Positions 51,062 through 63,000 of a stretch of DNA of 64,000 nucleotides are shown here, piece by piece. The stretch's first letter is position 1, and every line of letters begins with the position of its first letter. A program made the translations under genes and the position numbers. Source of the DNA: Myxococcales bacterium (GTDB lineage: Bacteria; Myxococcota_A; Polyangia; Haliangiales; Haliangiaceae); NCBI GenBank assembly GCA_028287135.1, contig JAQBQE010000067.1, positions 62,001-126,000 on the forward strand, given 5' to 3'. The notes beneath the pieces are model-generated. The model had not been told where the DNA came from and did no database searches. It saw only the letters and a program-made list of their open reading frames with translations.

Positions 51062-54000
51062 TTGGGACCGTTCGACAAGATCAAAGAGCTGCGCGCGAAG
51101 AGCAACGCGGTTGATGTCCAGCGCATCAACGAGCGTCGCGATGAGGTCCGTGCGCGCATCGAGGCCGGTCGCCAGACGCTGACCGCGATCGCCGAGCATG
51201 GCGCGGAGGCTGCGCAGAACATCGCAGCATCCCATCAGGGCGGTAGCGACGTCGTTGGCAAGCTGACGCGGACGATGGCGGAGATCGCGCCGGAGCTCGC
51301 CGCGAATCCCGCACAGCTCCGCACCGCGATCGCACAGCTCGATGCGGCGGCATCGTCGCTCACGCAGGAGAACGTACGCGTCGACAACGTCGGCCGCGGT
51401 GTCGAGGTGGCGCTCGGCGGCATGCTCGATCGCGCAGGCATCCCGAATGACGTGATGCCGCGCAACATCGTCGCGGATCTCGCGCACGATGAAGCCGCGC
51501 AGCCCGAGGACAAGCGCAGCTCCGGTCGTGCCGAGCCGAACGCGCCCGCCGCCGGACGCCGGGGCGCCACGCCGCCGCGCAACGCGGGGCCGCGTGAACG
51601 CTCGGCCGCGGAGCAGACCGGCAGCACCGACGTCGAGATCAGCCCGATGTCCGCGGTGCGCGAGCTGGCTTCCGTCCGCGAGCTCGGGCGCGTCTCGGGA
51701 TTCCTGTCGCGGTTCCGCGGTGGCAGCCTCGTGCGCTCGACGCCGGCCGCTGCGATCGATCCAGGCCGCACGGTCGACGCGCTGAGCGGCGGCGCGAGTG
51801 GTCGTGGGCTCAGCATCGGAGCGGGCCCGCTCTCGGTCTCCGTCGGTGCGGATGGCGTCCGTCTCGGTGCGCAGGGCGAGCGCGGCGGCACCTCCGGGGA
51901 CGTCGGTGTCACCGTCGGTCGCGATGGCGTGTCGGTCGATGCGAACGTCGAGCGCAACGGGATCTCGGGCTCGCTGACCGCCGGCCGCGATGGCGTGTCG
52001 GGCACGGCGAGCCTTGAGCGCGGCGATGCATCTGGCTCGGTGACCCTCGATCGCAATGGCGTCGCGCTCAACGGAACTGTCGAGCGCGGCGGTGCGACGG
52101 GCTCACTCGACGTCACGCTCGGCCGCGATGGCGCGGTCAGCGCCGAGGCAGGCGTCGAGGTCCAGGGACCTCTGGGATCGTCGGCCGGCGCCAGCGTCAC
52201 CCTCGACGGCGAAGGGCCGTCCGCGCGGGCCCACGCTGGTATCGAGGCCATCGGCGCAGAGCTCGAGGTCACGGCGGATCGCGACGGCATCCAGTCGAAT
52301 GTCGACGACCTGAAGAAGCTGCCGGGCCGGATCATCTCCGGTGTCACCGGCCAGCGTCGTCGCGGCCAGGACGAGGACGTGCTCGGATCGATGGCGCAGC
52401 GTGCTGCCCGGTTCGGAGCGCAGGTCGCCGGCGTCGACGGACTCCGCGCGCGTGGTGGAGCGCCGAGCGCCGCGGGAAGCGCCGACGCGATGCAGATGTT
52501 CCGCGAGGTCAACGGTGACAGCGGTCGCGGTGCACCGCCGGGTGCGGCTGCAGCGTCGGCCGCGATGGACCTGTTCCGCGAGGTCAACGGTGACAGCCCG
52601 GGCCGCGGCGCAGCGCCCGGTGCGGCCGCAGCCGCGGCTGCGATGGAGATGTTCCGCGAGGTCAACGGTGACGCGGGTCGCGGTGCGGCGCCGAGCGCAG
52701 CGGGCAGCGCCGACGCGATGCAGATGTTCCGTGAGGCCAACGGCGACGGTGCCGCGCCGAGCGCCGCGGGCAGCGCCGACGCGATGCAGATGTTCCGCGA
52801 GGTCAACGGTGACAGCGCGTCGGGACGGGGAGCCCCTCCGGGCGCAGCGGCGGCCGCCGACGCGATGGAGATGTTCCGCGAGGTCAACAGCGACGCTGCG
52901 CCGCCGAGCGCCGCGGGTGCCGCCGAGGCCATGGAGCTGTTCCGGGCCGCCAACGGTGACGGCGCCGCGCCGGCCGCCGCCGCAGCTGCGGAGGCGATGG
53001 AGATGTTCCGCGAGGTCAACGGTGATGGCCCCGAGGGCGCCCTCGCTGATCGCGCGCAGGAGCTCCTGTTCGGCAACGACGGCTCGCGCGACGCCGCGCC
53101 CACCGTGTTGCCGGCGACCGCCAACGTCTCTGCGCGCGCCTCGACGCCCGCACCGGCCAGCACCGCACGTGCGGTGACGCCGGCGGCGCGCCCGACCACG
53201 ACCACGGCGACGGCGACGCCGACGCCCGCGCCGGCCGCGGCGAAGGAACCCGCCGCGCCGAAGGGACCGAGCTCCACGGCGAACAAGCCCGCGGCTGCGC
53301 CGAAGCGCACGCCCGAGCCGCAGGCCGCGCAACCCGAGGCCCAGGCGGACACGCAGAACGCGGCGGCGTCGCCCGAGCCGGCGGAAGCTGCGCCTCCGCC
53401 CGCCGATCGCCCCGCACCTGCCAGTGCACCCGCGACGCCGCGCCCGCAGGCCCCCGCCGCGACGAGCCCGACCGCCTCCGCGCGGCCGGCCGCGACGCCG
53501 GCAGCCCGTCCTCTGGCGGGCCCGTCGTCGACCGCAAGCGCGACGAGCGCACGCCCACCTGCTGCCGCTATCCCTGCGACGCCGTCGCCGGCTGCGGCTA
53601 CGCCCGCCGCTCGCGAAGCAGCGCCCCGTCGCAACGGGCTCGCGTTGCCGTCGCTGTCGTCGATCACGTCGGGGGTCACGTCTGGTTCGTCGATCGCCTC
53701 CGTGGTCCAGCAGCCGCTCTCGGCGCTCACCGAGGCCGCGACCGGCGCCGTCAACGACGCAGCGGAATCGATCGTTCCCGACGAGCTGCGCGACATCGTC
53801 GGAGCGGTCACCGACCCCGCCGCGCGCGGCGCTGGCGAGGCGGACGCGCAGAATCCGATCGCTGCCGTGGCGTCGCGCTTGCCCGAGCCGCTCGCGGCCG
53901 CCGCACGTGACCTCACGAATCCACTGGCGTCGATGATTCCGGGCGCCGCGCCGACCGCGACGCCCGCGAGCGCGCCGCGGCCACAGCCGGCGCCGACCGC

Positions 54001-57000
54001 GATGCCGGGCATGCCGGCCGCTGGCCCCACCGCGGGTCTGAACGTCCCCGCGGCGCTCGGGCTCGACCGGCTGGGAGACAACGTCACCCAGTTCGGCTCG
54101 CATACGCTGCGGAACATCGGGCAGCTCGCGAACGCACCGTTGCCGGCAGACGTCGCTGCGGCTCCGGCGGCTGCCACGCAGGGCGATCAGCCGCTCGTCG
54201 CGCACACCGACGCGCGCGTCAACCGGTTCGAGCAGCGGCTCGATGCACGCCTCGATCAGCAGGTCGCCGCATCGACGGCGGCGACGACGGCCGCGACCAC
54301 CGCGAGCCCCGATGCAGCGACGCCGCAGCGCGTGCCCACCGACAACCTCGCCGTGGCGCGTCGCGAGGCGCAGCAAGAGACCGCAGCGATCAGCACGGAT
54401 GCACAGGGCCAGCAGCGGCAGGCTCGCCAGGGCGCTCAGACCACCGGGGCTCGCGCCCGCAGCAGCGGTCAGCGCCGCACCGCGAGCGCACGCCGAAGTG
54501 GAAGCAACGCGCAGAGCAACCTGCGCCGTCGCGGTCAGCAGCGGCAGCAGGAGACGCAGATCACGATCCAGACGCTGCGCACGCAGATCCAGCAGCGCTA
54601 CGCAGCGGAGCGGACGCGGATCCAGCAGATCGAGCAGACGATGCAGCAGCGCCTCATCGAGGCGCGCGTGCAGCTGCTGCAGCAACTCCAGCAGCGGATC
54701 GATGCGGAGATCCTGCGCGTCCGGACGGAGAAGGACCGCCGCGTCGAGCTGCTTCGCCAGGACATCGAGCGTCGCAAGACCGAGCGCCAGCAGCAGGCGG
54801 CGCAGGAGATCATCGCTGCCGAGACGAGCACGCGCAACGAGCAGACGCAGACGCGTCAGCACGCTGCCGACGAGGCGCGCCGCACGGAGCAGGAGCACGA
54901 TCAGCAGGCGCGCGACCTCCGCGAGCAAGGTGATCGCGATGCAGCCGCGCGCCGCGAACGCGCGAGCGCGGCAGGAGAGCAGGCGCGGCAGCAGGCGAAT
55001 GCGCGCGCGAGTCAGCTCGCGTCGTCGGCGCGATCGCGTGCAGCAGGCATCGAGGATCAGGCGCAGCGTCGCGCGGCGGTTCGCGCCGGCGAGCGCTCGG
55101 CTGCCGCGGCACGCAGCGAAGGACGCTCGCGCGCGCAGCAGCTGATTGCCGAGGGCAATCGCGAGGCAGAGGGGATCCAGCAGCGCGCGGCCGAGCAGGC
55201 GCGCGCGCGGGTCGAGGCCGGTCGGCTCGCGGCGGAAGCGCTGCGTCAGCGGGGCGAGCGTGACTGCGAACGGCTCGAGACCGTCCTGACCGAGACGCGG
55301 CAGCGGCTGCAGCAGGCGTCCGATCAGGCAGTGCTGCTGATGGAGCAGGCGCTCCAGCAGGGCATCACCGAGGCCGACGCGTGGCTCGCCGGGATGCTCC
55401 AGGATCAGCAGACGATGATCGCTGCCGATACGGAGCGGATCAACGAGGAGTACCGGACCGGGCTGATCGCGATGCAGGCCGAGGCGCAGCGCGTCCAGGC
55501 CGCGGCGATGCAGCAGCTCGAGACGTGGCGCACGACGACCGAAGCGATGATCGGCCAGCGCCGGAACGCGGATGCCGCGCTGATCGCGCAGATCGGCGGA
55601 CAGTGCCAGCAGATCACGGCAGCGGTCGGGCAGGTCGAGGCTCGGGTCCAGACCACGATCCAGGCCGCGACCCAGCGCGCGCAGGAGATCGCCGACCGTC
55701 GCGTGACTCAGTTCCAGGAGCACGCGAACCGCGGCATCGCATCGATCAACCGGAGCATGGATCGCGCCGCGGCCCGCATCGCGCGCGAGGACCAGCAGGC
55801 ACAGCAGCGGATCGCGCGGACCGCACAGGCCGCACAGCAGCGGATCGCAGCGACCGGACAGCGCGCGCGGACCGAGCTCACGGAAGACGCGAACGCGTCG
55901 ATCCAGAGCAACGGTCGCACGCCGGCACAGCTCGCCGACGCGCAGCGCGCGCGCGACGCGACGCGCGCGGCGCGCGACAACCAGGACCGCGCACGCGAGG
56001 CGAACGTCGACAACCGCGAGGCGCAGATCTCGTCGCAGGAAGCGACCGCGCGCCGCCAGGAGATCGCGCAGAGCACGCAGACCGCGCAGACCGCGCAGAC
56101 CGCCGACCGGCTGGCGCTGCGCGGGCAATCGCAGCGCCCGGTCGACCCCGAGCAGACCAGCCGCGATGCCGAGGCGATCTGGAATGCGATGCACGGTGGC
56201 ACCGGCTGGGGCACCGACGAGGATCGGATCCGCGAGCTGCTGGCAGGCAAGTCGCCGGCCGAGATCGCCGCCCTTCGCGCCGAGTACGCCCGCCGTAACA
56301 ATGGCGCCGATCTGATGTCCGAGCTGCGCGACGAGCTGAGCGGCGACGATCTGCGATCGGTCGAGCGGCTGATGACCGGCGATCCGGTGCAGCAGGCGGT
56401 TGGAAATCTGATCTACGCGACCACGGCCGGTACGTTCGGCGCCGGCACCGACGAGGCGCTCGTCGAGCGGACGCTGCGCGAGTGCGAAGACCCGTTCATG
56501 CGGCAGCAGATCGCCGAGCAGTACGCGCGGGCGACTGGCCGCACGCTCGACGCGATGGTCGCGTCGGAAGCCTCGGGCAATCAGGCCGACATCTTCCGGG
56601 CGCTCGCTCGCGGTGATCGCGACGGCGCCAACGCCGCGCGCGCCGAAGAAGCGATGCACGGCGGCTGGTACACGAACTTCACGGATTCGGTCGGCGAGAC
56701 GTTCGGTGTCGATCGCAACGAGATGCGTCGCCGGATGGGCGCCGGTCAGTACGACGCGAACGGCACCGACGAGGCCGCGCTTCGCGAGGTCGTCGACGGT
56801 TATCGCAATCGCTACACCGAGGTCATGACGGCGGAGGAGCGGACGCAGGCGCAGGCCGAAGAGCGCCAGCAGCTCGATCGCCTGCAGTCCTCGTATGCGG
56901 CGCGCAATACCGGCGTCAACGGCCAGCCGACGACGCTACGCGCGGACATCGAATCCGAGACCGAGGGTGCCGAGCGCGAGCAGGTGACGTTCGGTCTCGA

Positions 57001-60000
57001 CCAGCGGTGGGACGCCGCGCGGGCCGCGCGGCTCCGTGCCGCGACCGACGGCAACGGTACGTTCCTCAGCCGGATCGGCACCGATGTCGACGGTGCGGCC
57101 GCGTCCCTCGAGGGGACCACCCGCGCGGAGCGCACCGGCGCGATCGCCCAGTACCAGGAGCAGAGCGGCCAGAGCTTCGAGACGCTGCTCGCAGATGGCG
57201 AGTTCGGCGAGCTCGATGCCGAGCGCATGCGGCAGACCGCTGCCGCCGGCCGGATGAACGACGGCTTCGCGCTGTACTACGCCGGTCAGGGTCGGTGGGG
57301 CACCGACGAGGAACGGATCCAGAACGTCCTGCGCGGCCGCTCGCGCGAGGAGATCGCGGCGATCGAGGCCGAGTACGCGCGCGAGTCCGCCCGCTTCGGC
57401 GGCACGCCTCGCAACCTGCGCGACGACATGGCCGGCGAGATGGACTTCGCGGGCGACGACGGGTTCGACGTCAGCCTGATGCTGATGGGCCGGCCAACGA
57501 ACATGGCCGAGGCGCTCGAGCAGGCCCGGCTCCGCCACCAGCACGATCGCGGCGGCGGGCTCGCGAACGCATTCACGAATCTCTACAGCGATACCGGCGC
57601 GCGCCAGGACCGCTACATGCTGGAGGCGCAGCAGCAGCTCCAGGCCCTCGAGCGGGAACACCCCGGCATCTCGACGATGAACTTCGGCGATCTGCGCCGG
57701 CTCGAGAACCTGACGCCCGCGCAGCAGGCGGAGGTGCAGCAGTTCCGCAACAGCATCGCTGTCGGCGAGACCGCGTCCGAAAATCATCGCGCTGCGATGA
57801 ATGCAGCGACCGAGACGGTCGCGACCGGCGTCGGCATCGTCGTCGGTGTCGTCGTCACGGCGGCGACCGCCGGTGCGGCCGCACCGTTCGTCGTCGCGTT
57901 CGCGGCAGGCATGGCGTCGGGCATGTCCTCGATGGCCGTCCGCTACATGATGATGGGCGATCGCTACACCGCCGAGCAGGCGGGTCTCGATCTGTTGACG
58001 ACCGTCACCTCGGCGGTGACCGCGGGATACGTCCAGTCGGGTCAGATCTCGAACTTCGTCACCCGGATGGTGACCCGCATGCGCGTCCCCGAGGGCGTGA
58101 TGCGGACGATGCTCGTCAACATCATCACCGAGTCGTCGGCGTCGGCGATGGGCAACGTGGTCAACACGGCGCTCTCGGAAGAAGCGCTCAACGGCGACTT
58201 CGCGCACTTCGTCAGCACGGTCGCGGCGGCGGGTGGGCAGGGCGCGGTCGACGGTCTGTTCTCCGGCATCGGTGCCGGCGTGCTCGACCACTACCTGCCC
58301 GAGAACCTCAGCCTGACGCGCAACCGCGCGGTCAACGGCGCGATCCGCGAGGGCATCGAGGAAGGTGGCACCGACGCGATCGGCGCCGTCATCAATCCGA
58401 ACACCTATGCGAACGGTCGCTTCGAGGACAACCTCTCGGCCGCCGGCTCGCAGGTCCTGCAGTCGACCGCGATGGGCGCTGCCCAGGGTGGTGGTCGCGG
58501 CTATCGCAACGGCGGCCGCATCGACGAGGGCCCGAGCCGCGATTCGGCGCCCCCGAGGCCGACGCCCACGACGACGACTCCGAGTGACGTCTCGACGACC
58601 GGCACCACGGACATCGTGGTCAACCCGGCGACGCCGGCGACTCCGACGCGGGTCACCCCGACCACGACCACCACGACGACCTCGACGCCGCCGACGGTCG
58701 GGGCCTCGCGGCCGACGGTCACGACGACCACCGCGCCGGTCACCCCCGTCACACCGACGGTCACCACGACGACGGCGCCGGCCACGACCGTTGCGCCGAC
58801 GCCGACCACGACCACCACCGCGCCGGCGACCACCGTGATCACCCCGGCTCCGACGGTGACGCCGGCCGTGACGCCGGCGACGGTCACGCCGGTGGCCCCG
58901 ACGGCCGCAACGCCCGCCGTCACTCCGACGATCACGTCTGCCGCACCCGCGACCACCGTCGCGACGCCGACGATCGTCGCGCCGACGGTGACGACCACGC
59001 CGACGGTCGCGCCGACCTCGGCGCTGCGTCCCGGCCAGACGGAGACCGAGATCGCCGATGCGCAGACCGTCGAGGCCGCGGTCTCGCAGCTGCGCGAGCG
59101 GTTCAGCGATCGCCTGCAGGGCGTCGACACCGAGCTCACGCCGGCGCCGTCGGATCGTCGCGTGCTCGATCAGTCGCCCACCGACGCGCTGATTGGCCTG
59201 CCGGTCGACACCTTCCCGCCGACGGCGAGCGCACAGGACGCGCTGCTGCTGATGCAGCAGCAGGGCATTCCTCGCTGGGCTGCACTGACCACGACGGAGC
59301 GCACGCACGAGGAAGCGTTCGCGGCCCAGATCGAGCAGAACCTGCCGCGCGCGGTGCAGGAGTTCTTTGCTCGCTCGCTCGATCCGAACGACGGTTGCTA
59401 CAAGTTCGAGGTCGACGCGGCGAAGAAGCTGTACGCGGCGTACGGCGCGGGCAAGGCGCCGGAGGGTCCGGATCAGCTCGACGTGCGCGCGCGCGCCAAC
59501 CACGCGTTGCACCCGGCCGCCGTCGCCGTCGCACGCATCGCGTTCCTTCAGCGCCTCGATCAGATGGCCGCGCTCCCCGAGAACGATCCGCGCCGCCGCG
59601 TCTTCGTGACCAACGGCGGCTGTGCGGCCGGCAAGGGCAGCCTGTCCGAGCTCGTCACCGGCATGCAGGGCTCGTTCGAGTTCGGCGCGATGTGGGACGC
59701 CGCCGGCGAGGGCGATGCGCAGGAGAACGGCTGGATCCTCGCGGCCGCGCAGGCTCGTGGCCTCCACGTCACGTTCGGCTTCGTCGAGAACGATCCGATG
59801 CTGACGTATCAGTCGGTGCTGCAGCGCGCAGCCGGTAGCGGTCGCATCGTCGATCCGGTGACGTTCTCGCGGTCGTACGTTCGCGGCCAGCAGAACATGC
59901 AGACGTTCCTGGCCTCGGCCGAGTACCAGGCGGCGCAGCAGGCAGGTCAGGTCGAGACGCTCGGCATCTACACCGGCCGCTACGACCGGAACCACGGCCC

Positions 60001-63000
60001 CGAGGGCGGGTATCCCGACAGCCGCCTGCTCGGCGACGAGGGCCGGATCGGTCCGCAAGACGTCCCGACGAACCTGCAAGAGGGTGCGGTCACCACGCGC
60101 GCGATCGACACGCTCGACACGTTCCTCCACTCCGAGGACGCCGCGAACCGTCCGACCGATCACTGGTTCGAGGGCGCCGTCGTCAATCCGCTGAAGTTCG
60201 GCACGACCCCAACGTCAGGCGCCGTGCAAGCAACGCCGGCCGTCAGCACGACGCCGGCCGTCGCCCCGACGCCCACCGTCACGCCGACGCCGACCGTCAC
60301 CCCGACGCCGGCCGCGCCGGCGCAGCTCGGACCCGCGACCCCGATCGATGCAGCGCCCGGCGTGATCCCCGACGGGCTCGACCCGACGACCACCGAGTCG
60401 TTCCGGCAGGCACAGGCGATCTACCAGCAACTTCACTCGGACAAGTACCAGCGCGACGGCGCGGCCGATGCGTGGGTGGCGTTCCTCGCGCGCCGCGGCA
60501 TCCAGGTCACGCATCGCCCCACCGTGTCGGAGTCGCGCACCGGCGTGCGCCCGGCCAACATTGACGAAGCTCCGTCGATCGCGGACGCCGATCACACGAT
60601 GGAGGGTGATCGCTCGACGACGCTGCAGAGTGACTTCGCGCCCGGTGCTCGTCCGGCGAATCAAGGCTTCCTCTCGATCGCTACCTGCACGCGTGCTCTT
60701 GCCAGCATCGTCGGCCACGGGTCGCTGCACGGCGCGGCTCGCTACACAGGCGGTCAGGAGATCCAGGTCCAGCTCGCCAACGGCCAGGTCCTCGAGATCA
60801 AGGTCGAGCCTCCGGCGGGAACCGCAGCGGATACCGTCGCATCGCTCGAGTTCACGAGCTCGCGCACGCTGATCGTCCGTCTCAACGCGACCTTGCTCGA
60901 CGACCAGGTACCTCGGGCGCTCGCCGGCATCATCGCCGAGGGCATCGCGATCGCCGAAGGCCGCGCGCCCGGCGAGGCGGGCCGCTATGGCCAGCTCGAC
61001 GGCATGTTTGCGCGTGCCCAGACCGTCGAGAACACGGATGGGCGCGTGCAGCCGGCGAGCGACCGCGTCGCCGACATCAACGCGGCTGCCTCGCAGAATG
61101 CGCGGCGCGAGACCACGGCGCGGATCTACGCGGAGATCGATCAGCTCCTGCTCAGCATGAACTTCGCGGATCCCGCGGAGCGCCAGCGCCACCTCGAGGC
61201 GATGTCGCCGAACCTGCGCTCGCAGGTGCAGGCGCGGCTCGATGCTGCGAATGCGATCCGGTTCGACGCGAGCGCGATCGTCACCGACGTTCAGGCACCG
61301 GTCCAGACCCAGACCTCCGCGATGGTGGAGTCGACGGTCCTGCCTGCCGCGCCGACCGGCGTCCGGCCCTACAGCGCCCAGGATCTCCCCGCCATCACCG
61401 AGCTGCGGACCCGGATCGAGCTGATCCGCGAGATCGATCTGCGGCTCGCCGAGCGTGACCAGCGCGGTGCCGGTGGCGGACGCAATGGCGATCCCGTCGC
61501 CGTCGGCGAATCGCTGCGCCGTCGCGATCAGGTCGAGCGCGTTCGCGCGCTGCTCTCGGAGCTCCAGCTCGGCGGCTCGGATCGCGCGTACGTCGACGCG
61601 CGCCTCCGCGAGCTCGCGGCCGTGTTCCCGGGCGCAGACGTCGACGTGATTCCTGCGATCCGCGAGCGCTTTGATCGGCGGCAGGCGGCCGAGAGCACGC
61701 ACGTCCAGGCGACCCAGGCGCGCGACGAGATCGCCGAGCAGAGCCGGCAGATCGCCGAGCAGTTCGATGCGCAGGACTACTTCGTCACCGAGCGCCTCGT
61801 GATCGGTAACGGCATGGCGGCTGCTGCGAACGTCAGCTCGCTCGACGGCGTCGGGCCGGCCGAGAGCTCGTTCGTCGACCCGAGCCAGGTCCTCGTCCTC
61901 GGTACCTCGGATACGCCCGGCGGCATGAAGCCTGGCTCGCTGTGGGGCCAGCGTGCAGCGGTGTTCGATCCGGAGAACACGGACACGGCACATCCGCTGT
62001 TCCGCAACGAGGACGGCACGGGCGACGGCACGCTGCGCACCGCCGTCGAAGATCCGGGAGAGTTCATCCGCATGGGTGAGCTCAACAACGCGATGGATCT
62101 GGCGCGCCGCCGCCACGGCATCGCCGGTCTCGATGCGCAGGCGCTGCGGGTGGAGCGGTACGTCGAGGGCCAGACGTTCGATCCGCCGTATCCGACGCAC
62201 CTCGCCGAGCGCGCGCCGATTCGCGTCCTCGTCCAGCGTCCCGGCCAGCCGGCGAAGTGGGTCTACACCGCGTACACCGACATCACGACCGGCCTCGGCA
62301 ACAACGCGCTGCCGAACGAAGGCATCCTCGCTGCCGGCGATCGCGACGCACTCGTCGACTCCACCAACCGCGAGCCGGTCGTGTTCGGCGGTGAGCAACT
62401 CCTCGCCGGCCGCCGCAATGTCGCCGGCAAGCGCGTCCTCGTCGTCGCGTTCGGACCGACCGGCGCATGGGCGTCGGTCGAGGCTGCACGACAGGGCGCC
62501 GCGGGCGTCGACTGGGCTGGCGCCGCGGATACCGAGCAGGCGAATGCTTCCTCGCTGGCGGGTGTCCGTCGCCTCGATCGAACGCAGGACGCGTTCGTCC
62601 CCGAATCGAACGTCAACATCACGCGTGACCGCATCATCACCATCGAGCGCCAGGGCGAAGGCGCGATGGTGACCTACGGTTACGACAACAACGGCACGCT
62701 CGTGACCTACCAGGTCCAGTACGACGTGATCGCGATGACGATGGGCTTCGACCAGACCGGCGATCGCCCGGCGCTCGCGGGCCAGCAGAGTGTCGGTGGT
62801 CTGCTCGGAACAACTCCGATGGTGCCGCAGTCCGAGCGCGAGGACGGTTCGCGCGCTGCGGTGATCACCAGCGAGGACGGCCGAATTCGCACGATGGGCG
62901 CCGCCTCGTTCGACAACGTCGGCGTCGACGATGTAGGCCGCACGGAGATGACGCAGCGCAAGCAGGCCCTCGAGCTCGCCGCCGACAGCCCGGGCGCGGA

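Noticed and set aside
52488..53030. Possible CRISPR-like spaced repeats
   Set aside because: Repeats are imperfect at DNA level, differ in spacing and are in frame; they encode a protein motif.
52103..56659. Minus-strand frame of 1,518 codons opposite the giant gene
   Set aside because: Long only because of high GC and Ala/Arg codons; translation is Arg/Leu low complexity. The same holds for the frames at 51235-54177, 56936-60163 and 60215-63529.
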